A DNA stretch of 64,000 bases. Origin: Ptychodera flava. Its lineage: Eukaryota; Hemichordata; Enteropneusta; Ptychoderidae. Positions 1 through 12,894 of this stretch are shown here, piece after piece. The notes below the pieces were generated by a model. That model did no database searches. It saw only the letters and a list, made by a program, of their open reading frames with translations, and was not told the origin of the DNA. The position numbers and the translations under genes were made by a program. The stretch is from positions 17,310,244-17,374,243 of the forward strand of contig NW_027248278.1 in the NCBI RefSeq assembly GCF_041260155.1, given 5' to 3'. Position 1 is the first letter of the stretch. Every line of letters starts with the position of its first letter.

Positions 1-2000
1 TTCACTTCTTACACCTTTTCATGCGATATTATCATTGAATTGTGAAGATAGCAATACAAAATGCTAATTTAATGATGGTAGTTCTTATAAACGCCGATTG
101 TACAAAAAATAATGAAGATATGTATGAAAATGAAAGACATGTTTGGATTTCTGACGTTTTCGTCATTTTCACTGAAAACTTTGATTTATATTTCACTCAT
201 GATTATAGGTTCGCCACTTCTATCGAATTTCTACACAAGATGTTTTTTTAAAAATACCTACCTTAATCACAGTTATTCTCCCAGCAGAACCATTATCGTC
301 AAGCATTAATACTGGAGTCCACTGTGCTCTTCTTAAAGATGTGAGTATACGTTTGTGTTAGTTTGGGAATTACCAATGCGAAAGTGGGGAACAAAATTGC
401 GATGGACCCTTTAGCATGACTCATCAAACATTCGATTGAGTTCAAAGGTCATACAGCTATCGTAATGAACACATATTTCATGTTTAGGCCTTTAGCCAGA
501 CAAACGGGTTTGTGTAGCTGTAGCCTTCAGAATTCATTGTAAGTAATTATGTTTCTCTTTAATACGCATCAAAAGTCTTAGAGCTCAGAATATCCTTTGA
601 AGTAACATGCTTAAGTAATGGACAACAAGCCAAATGATCCTTAAAATGATATTTAGACGCAGTGATTTTGTTTCAGATCTATGGTTGTTGTTTTTTGCTT
701 ATTTTACTTGAAGAGAAAACTTTACATCGATATTACGTGGAATTATATGACTTGTATTTACGTTTATCTTCAATAATTTGTCTTTTCCTTTCGCGGTACA
801 TGCGAAAGTAGTCTATATTCATGCTATGAAAGGCGGAGCCGTGGTGAATAAAAGCTTGACAAAACATTGACGTTGTATGATCGTTGTATCAGTGAGTCAG
901 AGGTGCAAAAACGAAATGATATACAGTTATACAATATACAAACGAAGATAGATATTTACGGTTAATAAATATGAAACACAATTTCTATTTTTAAAATCTG
1001 ATCTTCTGAAAATGGCAGTTGCCTTTCACTCATAAAACAACATCATGGACAGTAATGAGCTGAAATGGACAACTTGAAATGAAAGTGGGATAACCGAGTC
1101 CGAAGGAGCTGATAATCAGCGAATGAAGGTTTGTACACTTCATAAAACCTCGATATCGTTTGCATCATTAACTGGCCACTACTCGAGACACTAGAGACGG
1201 ATTACGTCCGATAGGTATAGGCAAGTACAACGATCTCGCAGTCTGTACAGATTTTAGCATTTTAAAAGTCCCATATTTGTCATTTGTGCTTCTTTTCGCC
1301 ATCCCGATTTTACAGAGAAATATACACCTCAAGCGAACACTTGCAATACCGATCTTCCTTCACGAATCAATAACCATCTGTCTAGTTAAATATGCACTGT
1401 TTGTCTCAACCTGGTCCAGGACTCATTATTAATTGGTTATATATCACACTGTATATTCTTCAATGTCATCCGAGCGATGGCAATGTATCAGGACAGGGAA
1501 ATAGCTGATAATGCTTTCGGAATTCAATGGGGAACGTGAAACGTAGCGCTACATAGCGATCAGCTGTATTTCAAATACGCTTATCAATGTTCTTCATGAT
1601 GGCAATTCAAATAGGTAAATTTTCAGTTTACATAGAACATCAAACTGATGAAATACTGTTATGAGATAACTAATATGGCTAACAAGGAAAGTCGGTAGTA
1701 GAAGCATATCGTAGGCATGTTGAAAGGACGACTCAGTGTTTTAACAAGTATAGACGGCTTTGGTTACAGTCAGTGGGTAACCTGAAAGGGTCTCACTTGT
1801 TACACCACATCAATCGGACTCATATACATTTGCTATAATAAATCTTATCCTGTCTTTTGTAAGGTTCTCAAAATACACCATATCTGTTTCAACGCTCAAA
1901 GGTCGACGTTTGCAATATTAAGTATCACGAGGGACCCACGTGCCGGACGAACCTTTCACGGCCTCCAATATAGCAAATTTGACAAAAATCAACAAGTATT
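1..2000. other. Intergenic, nothing recognised
   Basis: Both strands carry frequent stops and only short open frames with no recognisable domain. I see no splice-bounded exon, RNA gene or clear repeat. The overlapping frames near 42-309 are AT-rich and have no protein-like composition. Confidence 0.6.
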
Positions 2001-3514
2001 AGGCTGCGTTCACAAAAGACGGTGAAGGGGACTGGAGGAATTCAGGGTGGACTCGATCATTTAAGGGGTAGTGGAGGGGGGACTTGAAGTTTTGCACTGC
2101 CTATAGGAAAGCTGCAATTTCTTGGTTCCCTTTCACCTTTACATCTGGTTGAAGGTATTTTGTGAAAAATTAATAACATATAAATGCTATTCAATTGTTC
2201 TAATGTTAGTAATAATCAAACAAAATCTAGAACCATTATGTCACTTTGCATGACTTTTCTCGAAAAAACCTAAACATGGGACATTGCTCAACTGTTGATA
2301 ATTATTTCAATATTTCTATGCAATATATCGAATACAGTTTCTTGCTGTTTCCTTACAGCTTGCTGAAATACACAATATTCAGTTTGTCGCTAAAGCCTGT
2401 ATCTATTAATATGTATTGGATGATAATTGAATTACAGTCCAGACTGAAAGTCATTTGTCAATTATAAATGCACAGTACACATATACAGGCTTTGTTGGCA
2501 AGCTGAATACTGGACAGCCCAACATGCTGTAGGGAGTAGAACAAGAATACGGTTGTATAAACTGAACAAAAATATTGTCAAAATAATCAAAGTTAATACA
2601 GCTACTACCTGTCTACTGCAGTATTACTGTCACTGCATAACGGCAGTGACAGAGACAGCTCTGACTGTGATGTAGTTTAAGAAGAGTTCGGGTCAAATGA
2701 CGCTCCTGACTGTGAAATATACTCGAAAGTAAGATCAGACCAGAGAACAACACACGCTTTCGAAGACCAGGAAACCTGAAAGTTACAGGATTGTTGAATT
2801 CGTGGCATATGAGAATAATAAATATTAAAGAAAAAGATGGGGTCACCGCTTTCTACATTCTCATCGTTATATAACACAAAAGTAAAACTTTAAACACTGT
2901 AGAATCTATCGGAAAAAAGTGTGACTGAATGGAAGTATGTATTTTCTACCAAATTTGCCATGTTACACCAAACATTTTACAAAAGAAAACATTTGTTTCA
3001 TGGAATATTTTAACCTTCCAGTATTGCCAATTTTAGCAGCATCTAAGTCATATATGTCTCGTATTTTGAAAAAATTTTTGGTAGGTCACTGTGACATTTG
3101 GCAAAATGTAGCCAGGAATTCACAATTTGCATACTCTCTCATGATTGCCGTTTGTGTGCTCTTCAGCAGGTGCTATTGACCTGGCCAAATTCAGATTAAC
3201 TCAAGTCTGCTTAGACTGTTTAATTAAAGTAATCAACTGTTGTATTTAAAATGAATTAATTTAAGGACTTGCTTATAGGAATATGGCTCTATAAACTACT
3301 GATAACAAGGTAGAACTGCCCAATACATGTTTAATTTTTCTCTACGTGCATCCCTAATAAGAACGCAGTTATATGATAATTCGGAGGACTTGCAAATTTT
3401 GATCATTTAGGACGGGTTTATGATTTTTTACGGATTACTGAGGGGGATCTGAAAGAAAAAATCAATCGTGATTCCTCCAGCCCCCAATACAAGTGTTATT
3501 TGTGAACGCAGCCT
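2001..3514. mobile_element. Non-autonomous TIR element, about 1.5 kb
   Basis: The left end starts AGGCTGCGTTCACAAA and the right end finishes with its reverse complement, TTTGTGAACGCAGCCT (short mismatch at the inner edge). Inside the termini the similarity continues imperfectly: both sides carry a GGGG-CTGGAGGAAT-like stretch and a TGATC motif some 50 bases in. No transposase frame is visible, so this is a deleted or MITE-like copy. Flanking 8-mers do not match, so the target duplication is lost or the ends are misplaced by a few bases. The superfamily cannot be set from the sequence alone. Confidence 0.6.
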
Positions 3515-4713
3515 TCTGTTCCATCGCAACCCACTACATATACATTAATGCTGGATTCGTAAATATTCATAACGCCTAAGCCAACCTTTACAAAATGGAA
3601 ACAAAAATACCATATCATCTTAGCGAGGTCAGAGGTGGCTATAGGCTATATACTATGATCAAAGCCTGTTAAAATTTTGTCAATACTTGAAAGCATTGGG
3701 ATTCTCAGTGGTGCAATTACACTTTAAGGAAAACAAAAAATAAATTTCACAGTGGCGGCGATCACAAAAACGTACACTGTCGCGTACATGATCACATCGG
3801 CCTCCCCTGCCCTCCAATGTGCAGTTGCAATATGTGTCAGCAATGCTACAAAAACCGCCGTGCTAATAATTAACTATGACAAAACATACTGGTCATGCTT
3901 TTCCACTGGTCATGCTTTTTCAGAAACTGCAATATTTTCCGAACAATCGTGATAGCAATCACATCCATAACCTCAAATACAGCAGGATACTGCGTCACAA
4001 AATGGCAGATATTTACAGCGTTCACTATAGCAACCAGGCTTACAGTTGCAATGCCCGTGCTTGAGATGGCAGTTAGCACTATTTGAATACCTTCAGGACA
4101 GGTGCATTCTCAGCTATCTCTCTGACACCACATTAAAATACAGTACCCAAGATTCTGTTTGATTTGTAACAACGACGTTAGTTTTCCGATAACTTGTTAA
4201 GTTCTGCATGAGAACAATAATGTTGAGATTCTAGATAATCGATAATTATATTTATTTAACGCTGAGATATTTGAGTATAAATGTAAAAGAAACCAATAAA
4301 TAACCAAAAAATTCACATTCTGCAGGTACTACAAATGTTATATGCTTTTGGGAAGTCGGTTTTGTCAAAATGAAGGTGTGTTCTGTGAGAAAAGTCTCAA
4401 TCAAGAACATTTTGTTCTTTCTACTTGGGGGAAAAAGCAACATCCTTGTGTTTGTGTGTTTCATAAAACAGGTGCAACTAGTCCCCACAACTTTCTATCA
4501 CATTTTGCTGTATGGTCGAGGCACAATCAGTGGAATTTTTTAAAAAATGCTATCTTCTCTCTCAATTAACCATACTTTTCTGAATCATTAAAATAGGAAC
4601 TGAGAAAGATCATGGTATTCTTAATAGTACGTTTTCAGAATTAAAAAATATGGGAGACACGGTAGATCTCACTGAGGAATCTCAGGTGGTACAAATAATG
4701 ATTGATTAAGGGA
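3515..4713. other. Intergenic, nothing recognised
   Basis: Several overlapping short frames occur on both strands between 3,750 and 4,570, but none has a recognisable domain or a consistent splice context. I treat them as chance frames. Confidence 0.55.
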
Positions 4714-4835
4714 AATTCCGTCTCACAAAACCTCGTTAAGATATAACCTATGCATTTCCCCAGAAATGACAAGCGCCCTCAACGTTCAGCCATTCAAAGC
4801 AAACAACTGCACATGCTCAGAAGCATTCATCCTTC
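4714..4835 (+). repeat. DIRS left inverted terminal repeat
   Basis: The sequence from about 4,731 to 4,835 is the near-perfect reverse complement of 8,976-9,080. The outermost bases (AATTCCGTCTCACAA) reappear inverted in the internal complementary region, which fixes the left boundary close to 4,714. Confidence 0.88.
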
Positions 4836-4921
4836 TCCAAAATGGCTGCCCTCAAAACAACAGCTAACATTGAGTAGCTAATCAAAATCCACAATTTTCA
4901 GCTACTAAAAATTGCCATCCG

Positions 4922-6000
4922 ATGCCTAATTCGAAGGATACTGGCGTACATGAGTCCACCGACGGCTCAAACGCAGTGAATGAACCTCGAGCTCAGGATA
5001 ACCTGAGCAGAGATGACAGAAACGACACCATTACAATCAGCCAAGGTAATGAGTCGGGGTTTGAAATCAGATCTCAAAAACGGGATGGCAAGGGAAAGCA
5101 CTCGATGGGAAACGAGTGATAGTGACTTCAAGAACTGATGGAGAGTTAAGCTCGTCGGATTCGTCGACGAAATCTGACAAAAGTGCATCGTCTAGCTCCT
5201 CTAACTCTGACAGTGGCTCAGACCACACTGATATTGACCGTGACGTCAGAAGCAGACACAATTTTGACACAACAAAGAAAACGCGCCGAGACTTCGGTGA
5301 CCGACCCCCAAACGAAACAAAAGGGGCTTACAGCATGTTTGATCCAGAGTCTGATGATTCCAAATGGAATTTGCCAACAGACCTACAGTCTTATATGTGG
5401 ACAAACATTTTACTAAGTATATCAAAGATAAAACTTTACAAAAAATGTACTAAATCCACACCCTGTACCATCTAGCAAATCACTCAGTGCGCCAAAAGTT
5501 GATAGTAACATAGACCATCTGTATCAAGCTAGGGGCGTATAGCATTGAAAAGTGTATTGATAGGGCTCTATGTCACGTACAGCAAAAACTACTAAATGCT
5601 ATGGGCCCTTTGGCCCGCATATGGAACAACTTGCGTGAGGTAAAGTCTGCAGAGGCTTCTCCTACCTGACTTAGATGAAACTTTGACATTGCTAGATCAA
5701 AGTGTACTCTTGGTGGGACAAGCAGATGTCTCACTAAATTACCAGCGTCGAGTTTTGGTCCTTTCTAAACTCACAAAAGACCCTAAACGTACAAATCAAT
5801 TCTGGCAAAGCATGAAGATATCCTGCAAAAAACCAGGAACTCATTTATTTGGCGAGAAGTTTGAAAAAGTGATCACCAAAATTGCCAAGTCAAAAAAGAG
5901 AGCCAGAGAGCTAGCTAATGAGTTGGAAAACACAATCAGATATACCAACCCTCAAAAGAAGAGGAGGTTCTTCCAGATAAATACACAACCCTTTCGATAG
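4922..6000 (+). pseudogene. DIRS gag-like region, fossil
   Basis: The predicted product starts with MPNSKDTGVHESTDG and is rich in Ser, Asp and Asn, followed by a DPESDDSKWNLP stretch. Placed first after the left terminal repeat and before the RT, this matches the position of the DIRS gag-like frame. Sequence similarity in this frame is usually weak across the family, so the assignment rests on position and composition. Broken. Confidence 0.6.
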
Positions 6001-6369
6001 GGGCCCCCAAGAGGTGGGTAACACTTCGGGGCCGTATTACCTTCAGCTCCAGTAGAAAGCAAGGCCAAAACCAACAATTCCTCTTCACTGGTCAGTTGTC
6101 TCAAAGCCAAAAACATGTCAACACCAGAAACAAAAACGGAATCGGTGTCTAAGATACCATTAGAAAGCAATGTACATCCAGTAATAAAAAGTTGCATTTG
6201 TCAGTAAAGACCCCAAAAAGTCTACCTCGGGCAGGCCGGTTGAAAGAGTTTGTCGAAAACTGGCAAAAAATAACAAAAGATCCTCAAATTATTTCAACAG
6301 TCAAGGGACATCGAATATAGTTTTCTTCACTACCATATCAAACTCGCACTCCAAGAGTACCAACATTCT

Positions 6370-7770
6370 CAAAAGTGGAGTGTGTCCGCATAGACAAAGA
6401 GATAGTAGACATGCTGGAAAAAGGGCAATCGAGCAAACAGGCCAGGAAAGCGGAGACTATATAAGTCATATTTTTCTTGTTCAAAAAAGACGGCGGGAAT
6501 TGCCCGGTAATCAATCTGAAACCTCTGAACAGTTATGTCGCCTATCACCATTTCAAAATGGAAGGTTTTGTACATGCTGTAAGATCTCCTCAAAGAAGGG
6601 GACTGGATGTCCAAAATCGATTTGAAAGACGCATACTTTCGTATTCCAATAGCAGAAAGCCAAAGAAAATACCTAAAGTTCATTTGGGGAGGAAAATTCT
6701 TCCAATTCACTTGTCTCCCATTCGGCTTGGTTATAACTCCAAGAGTTTTCACGAAACTGATGAAACCAGTTATTGCAACATTGCGTCGGTTGGGTTTGAG
6801 ATAGATAATATATCTGGACGATATCCTGCTGTTGAACCAGTCAAAGGAACACCTAGAAAAAGACAGAGACACCCTGATATTTCTCCTTCAAAACCTGGGG
6901 TTCATGATAAATTGGAAGAAATCCCAACTGGTTCCAACTCGACATTTGGAGTTCTTGGGTTTCCAAATAGATTCAGTTTCAAGGATCATGTCACTCTCTC
7001 AGTGGAAAATGAACCGAATATGAATCACTCTGCCAAACTAATTCACAAACAGACTGTATCAGTCAGAGAGTTAGCCAGTTTGATTGGCAAGATGACTGCA
7101 TCAATGGTGGCAGTAGTTCCTGTTCCCCTTCAATGCAGATATCTCCAAAAGGCAAAAAAAAAGCCCTGATAAACCAAAACTCGTACGAAGCAAAAGTGAC
7201 ACTGACCTCAGGTTGCAAGGAGGAATTACAGTGGTGGATCGAACATCTCAGAGACAACAATGGCAAAACACTTATCACTCCCTTTCCGGACATGACAATC
7301 GAATCAGATGCCTCACTGATGGTTGGGGAGCAACATGCCAGGGAAAGAGAACAGCGGGAGCATCGTCTTCAGCAGAGAAATCCATGCACATAAATGCATT
7401 GGAGTTGACAGCAGCGTTTCTTGCTCTAAAAACATTCACGAAAGGGAAAACCAATATTCATGTACACCTAAAACTGGACAATCGAGCAGCTGTGGCCCAT
7501 GTGATAAGAATGGGGGTACAAAAGTCTCCCACAATGGTCCATTTGTCAAAGGAAATGTGGCAATACAGCCTGGCTCACAAAATTTACCTAACGACAGAAT
7601 ATCTCCCAGGGGTGAACAGTGTCATAGCAGACTGGGAATATCGTCATGTAACAGATTCCAGCGACTGGCAACTGGATCCATTGATTTTCCAATTGATAAA
7701 CAAACAAATGGGAAACCTGGAAGTGGATCTATTTGCATCCAGAATAAATCATTAACTCGAGAAATACATA
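6370..7770 (+). pseudogene. DIRS reverse transcriptase and RNase H region, fossil
   Basis: Readable pieces include the RT finger/palm stretch KIDLKDAYFRIPIAESQRKY, the FQFTCLPFGLVITPRVF segment, and RNase H pieces LELTAAFLALKTF and LDNRAAVAHVI. These are the typical DIRS and Ngaro RT-RH signatures rather than LTR-element ones. The coding capacity is spread over more than one frame and the region is broken. Confidence 0.85.
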
Positions 7771-7924
7771 TCGTGGCGACCAGATCCAGGACCTATGGAC
7801 ACAGATGCGCTACAGATCAGTTTGGGGCACATGAAGGTATGTGCCTTCCCACCATTCACTCTAATAGCGAGATGCCTATCCAAAATTCGGAAGAGCAGAG
7901 CACGATCATCATGGTAACCCCAAC

Positions 7925-8526
7925 ATGGCACACTCAACCTTGGTTCCCCTGATCATGGAAATGTCAATAGACTTCCCCATTCTCCTACCAACATTCAAGG
8001 GACTCCTCATCTCACCACTCCAACAAGTCCATCCTCTCCTGGAAACAGGCTCCTTACAGTTAACGGCCTTGAGGGTTTCAGGAAATCACTTGTTACAGAT
8101 GGAATTTCAAAAGAAACTGCCGAACTTATGTCACACACATGGCGTGACGGAACATCAAGCTCCTATAACTCCTCCTGGAGAAAATGGAGTAGTTGGTGTG
8201 GTGAACAACAAATTAATGCATTTCAGGTCACTTTGCGCAATATCTTGAATTTCCTCATAACTCTGTACAATGAATGCTATGAGTATAGAACAATTAATAC
8301 TTACAGATCAACTATATCAGCATTCCATCCAACCATTGATGGTTTCAGAGTGGGACAACACCAAAGGCCAAAAGCCAAGGTGTATCACTGGATGATATCC
8401 AGAGCCAATTGGTCTAAGCCATCTCCTTTCAGAAGGTTCTACTTAAGGGAAGTTAAACAACACAAGTCCAACAAGCCTACACCAGGCTTTGTGGAAGGTG
8501 TTTTGCAACTAGCAAATGAGCTTTGA
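7925..8526 (+). pseudogene. DIRS tyrosine-recombinase region, fossil
   Basis: The motif MSHTWRDGTSSSYNSSW, followed by KWSSWC and the stretch INTYRSTISAFHPTIDG, matches the N-terminal core-binding part of DIRS tyrosine recombinases. I do not recognise the rest of the recombinase, so the region is incomplete. It sits directly before the internal complementary region, as expected. Confidence 0.75.
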
Positions 8527-8640
8527 ACATGCATAGGTTATATCTTAACGAGGTTTTGTGAGATGGAATTGGAGATTTCATAAGCACACCAAAGGTGTGT
8601 GAAATGGAATCATAATTCCATGAACAAAACCGAGTTAAGA
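8521..8640. repeat. DIRS internal complementary region
   Basis: This stretch combines, back to back, the reverse complement of the left end (TTAACGAGGTTTTGTGAGAT) and the reverse complement of the right end (GGAGATTTCATAAGCACACC), meeting at GGAATT. In DIRS elements this region templates completion of the termini during circle formation. Confidence 0.85.
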
Positions 8641-8975
8641 TATAATTTCCCACCCTTTCCCTCCCATGAGGGGTTTTGTTGGTGGAGTCTAGGAGTGACC
8701 ATAGTTGTTTAATATAATTCTCTTCAGACCCTGACTTAACAGTGGTATGGAGGCTGAAGTTGTGTTTGGCATTCACAAGATGCTACACCATTTAGACAGA
8801 ACTGACAATCATATTGATGTTGTGCAGTTACTGTTAAGACTGTTATACTGTGTTATTGTCATTTGTTATGAGATACTGTTTGAAAAGTTTGTATCTGATG
8901 TAGTTGACAAAAGTAAGAGTTGGGGGGAAAAAAGGGAAATGTAACTGACTTGGATTAATCGTGCATCATTTTGTC

Positions 8976-9143
8976 GAAGGATGAATGCTTCTGAGCATGT
9001 GCAGTTGTTTGCTTTGAATGGCTGAACGTTGAGGGCGCTTGTCATTTCTGGGGAAATGCATAGGTTATATCTTAACTTGGTTTTGTTCATGGAATTATGA
9101 TTCCATTTCACACACCTGTGGTGTGCTTATGAAATCTCCAATT
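8976..9143 (-). repeat. DIRS right inverted terminal repeat
   Basis: Positions 8,976-9,080 are the reverse complement of 4,731-4,835. The remaining 60 bases, ending GAAATCTCCAATT, are matched by the internal complementary region. The right repeat is longer than the left one, as is usual in this family. Confidence 0.85.
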
Positions 9144-12100
9144 ACATCTTCTGTTTCAAGAGATGAACATCTATGCTTATAGTGGATTACCTAATATCTT
9201 TCTGTACAACGTAAAGAACCATCCGGCATGCAAGTGGCATTGTTCTCAAAATTGCAAGGAAAGTAAAAAGTTTTCCAAAGAAAGTTCTCAAAAAACAGAG
9301 AAGAATTAATTTTGTACGCGTTCCTCTAGGGCATTCTGTAAATTCAGAAGATATCGTAAACTACAAGTTTATGTCTGAGTCGAAGTATATTACTTGATAT
9401 TGCAGATGCAGCAACTTAAAGGAATATTCAAAACTAGTGCCCTATGTCTATATGTGAATTTAATACGAATCGATGCAGTGAAATGGCCATGTAACTCATC
9501 AGGACAAACAAAGCCCATTCGGATTTTTTTATAAACATGGCTTCAAGAAAATATAACAAACTGATAAAATAATGACACTCTATCTCTAGCTTTATTTAGA
9601 ATATCAAACTTTCAAACAAACTAAATAAATTAATATTCCAAGACATCGCTCATTTTGTCAAGTGCTATTTACAAAGGCAATCTTTCAATTACTGAATTAT
9701 GTTTCGCACCTGATAATACGATAAAAACAGTAACATCGGTTTGCTTGCAAAGACATCCAAATTATTAGTTCAATTGATAGGATTACACAATTCAATTGCA
9801 CATTCTCACTGACCGGCCTCTTAACTATAATATATGTGAATCCTTCAACCTTATTAAACTAAGAAAAAAATTATCAGCTGCTTTGTAAGAAATATTGGTC
9901 AATTCACTTTACGATACAAGTGGTATTGCATTAAAAACGGCATTTCGTCGAGGTAGAGACGAAAGTCGATTAAAAAAATACCAACAGCATAATAACTTCA
10001 TGTATTCCGAGCTGTGTCTCCGTCCTTAAGCAGACGTTTACCGCGAGCCTAAAAAGCTCATAATTTTACACAGATACCGTTTTCATTGGAGTCTCAAGAT
10101 TTCGATCTTCGGTCGTCGTTATCGCGGTTGTATGCCTGTTGTTCGTGTCTTTGTGCAGTTTGCTATGTACCCATCTAATTCTCCCATCATTATTGCAATT
10201 TCTTTGCAGTTCACGGAACAATTTGCTGCCATCGAATTACTCATTCTACGCTGTTCTTTCTTGGCTGCAACCGCTTTCTTAAATGTCCCCTAAATACAAC
10301 CTTATATGGATACCATGTATGATCAAAATCCTGTCACACTGACGCCAATATCATTACCATGTTGTGGCCTTGTTTATGAGTTCTTGACTTATAGGTCACT
10401 TGGTGAAAGGTTACAAGGGTAAGAACTACATAATAATAACAAAGTTGTCATCAAGTTAATGACCTCTGTAACACCACTGACAGGAACACTAAAACACCAC
10501 AATATGCTATCATATGTACCAAACCAGAGGAAGCTTCATTGTCGTAATATTCTGACCGCCTGAATGCTTGTTGCTGTAAGGAATGGACTCCACTGAAGGG
10601 CCTGTAAGGAAAGATTGATTTTGGATTTTTAACTCAAGGCAGAACATATAAAAGAGTAAACGAAAGAAAAAGGTATAAAAATCTAATGCAAGGTGTCTTA
10701 ACCGATCGATACTCTTCAATGCAAGCTATGCTAATGTTAGAATCAATACATATGTTATCAAACATTACTTATGCGACAACTACATGCGAATAAATTAAGT
10801 AGGATTTTCAGAGTCGAGCAAGTAAATGTTACATTTAAAAGCTAATTGAAGAAAAGGCCTGATAAACATTGAAACTGATTGAAGAAAAGGCCTGATAATA
10901 AACACACGCATCCTCGTCAGATGGACTTGTTCAACTGATTGAAGATCACAACGAGATTGCATATATTCACCAGGAAAGTATTCGTTCACGACATTTGTAT
11001 GGCCAAAATGACACTTTGCAGTTGTTTGTGCTTATCTGGTGTTTTGTTTGTGGACTGCATAAATTAGACAAATTACAATGTTAAGTAAATGCCCCCCAAC
11101 CTTTAAAATTTTCCATCCTTGTAGCTGGAAACATATTTCACTAACTGGTCAGTAGTTGCAAAGAAGGTATTTCTTTTTGTAACTACAGGTGGATGATAAT
11201 ATACTTATATTGTTCAGAGAGCTTATATCTGATCGACAAAGGAGCTTGTACTCATCATGTGGGCACGCGTTGCATCGTTTTGCGACATTTTAGTATGGTT
11301 TGCACTGTTTAATTATCTTCCATTTAACTGAATAGGGCAACTTGGAAACGGTGAACTTATGTAATGCAGAAAGGGGAGAAAATTTAGCCACAAACTATTG
11401 TAGTATACTGGGCAATGGCTAATCTAAACCAAATTACTTAAAATGATTGTTGGCATTGATTACACATGTATCTATTGTCCATCAAATAGAAAATACATTT
11501 GGGCTATTGACTTAAAAAACATTTGCTTGTTACACTCACCACTTGTACTTAGTATTTGGAGTGTACACCTATCTACAATACATATTCAATGAAAAAAGTT
11601 TGGACACTGTAGGTAAACAGTGCATCTTAATGTATGAGACTTAATAAGCTTTAACCCCGCAAGTATGTATAAGGCGAAAACAATATTTAATTTTGAATTA
11701 CGTAGTGAAGGGAAGGACATACAATGTAGTGAAAAGAAAACTAAATATACAAACTGAATATACAATGATATGGAAATGTTGTGTCACAGTCAAAAGTATC
11801 TGGTATGTGCCAAGAGGTTTATATCAAAATTGGACAGCATCATCCCGACCACAGTTTCTCTGATGGTTTGTTTCCTTCTGATTTTCTGACACGGTGATAG
11901 GTACAAAATATTATTTAGCTATTCACGATAGTTATACAACATAGCTTGCATTTTGTTCACAGTAGAACTGAGTTTTACATGTAAGATAACTTTCTCGCAA
12001 ACTGTAAATTCTGGCTTCGGCAGCTCAAACGTCGCAATACTACATGATTTTAATATTATACGGAGTGGCTTGCATTGCAGTTGCACACATATACAATACG

Positions 12101-12574
12101 AAGTGACAGTCGATGTAATTCATAGTATGAGAGCCAAGCAATGTGATGTTGACAATTACATGCATGCCAGTGCACGATTTCAAGTAGCCACGAGAAAATT
12201 CTGATGGTCTTTTAGTGGAAATATATGTAACAACAGTGACACAAACAACATTTTAGTTATTGTGACCTTGCCAAAGTGCATTATCGGATCATGTATGATC
12301 TGATGATCATGCCAAATTGCAATGTCGGATTTTGCCGTGATTCTGAAGTGCGCGTGCTTCCTAAGTAAATCAGTCAAATATAAGCACACACTGTCTTTAG
12401 CCGTTTGGGTCAACAATGGTGTCAAAATCAATGCACAACTGACAAAATAACCAAAATTAAGCAATAGGAAACTAAAAGTTGTCGCTGTGTGGAAGGACAG
12501 TACATCACGCTAACTAGTTATGTGCGCATGCGCATACTGAGTGTGCCTTCGCTCTCACCCTGATCTGTACTACG
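9144..12574. other. Intergenic, nothing recognised
   Basis: This is 3.4 kb of AT-rich sequence without a recognisable coding region. A small direct repeat (ATTGAAGAAAAGGCCTGATAA) occurs twice near 10,846-10,896. Short frames at 11,953-12,464 have no domain signature. Confidence 0.55.
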
Positions 12575-12850
12575 GGCTGCTGATGGATTGCGTCGGTAGA
12601 ACTTACAAGTTTGCCGCTAAAAGAAATGGCTTCGCTGGTACTGGGTGAGTACCGAGTACGGAGGCCATCATTCTTCAGTCAATTGAAGGAGCGTTTCATG
12701 CCAAAAAAAAATACAGGACAGCAACAAAAGTACCATCACTGTCAACTTCATATTTACAAGACATCATTAAATACAAGCTAAAAAGTTTAAAACGTCAAAA
12801 ATCGGACCAGACTGAGAAACAAGATGGCGTCGGTTTGATTTTTCAAAGTC
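12575..12850 (+). repeat. Segment copy 1 (empty-site paralogue)
   Basis: This segment shares a diverged but clear match with 13,845-14,059. Examples are GGAGGCCATCATTCTTCAGTC, CAAAAGTACCATCACTGTCA and GAGAAACAAGATGGC in the same order and spacing. Here the sequence runs uninterrupted through ATGGCGTCGGTTTGATT, which is the counterpart of the point where the BEL pair is inserted in the other copy. Confidence 0.8.
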
Positions 12851-12894
12851 CTTGCAAAACAATGCTAACTTGTTATATGCACATGCGCGTATTA

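Larger units (their letters stand above)
4714..9143 (+). mobile_element. DIRS-type tyrosine-recombinase retrotransposon, fossil
   Basis: The element runs about 4.4 kb. It has inverted terminal repeats and, near its right side, an internal complementary region (8,521-8,640) that joins sequence complementary to both extreme ends. That architecture is diagnostic of DIRS elements, which replicate through a circle rather than with LTRs. The order is a gag-like acidic, serine-rich region, then RT with RNase H, then a tyrosine-recombinase region. RT motifs such as DLKDAYFRIPI and CLPFGLVITP and the RNase H end motif YLPGVNSVIADWEYRH are readable. It is broken, with roughly ten or more breaks, and shorter than usual for the family (about 5-6 kb). 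It looks moderately old. Confidence 0.9.
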
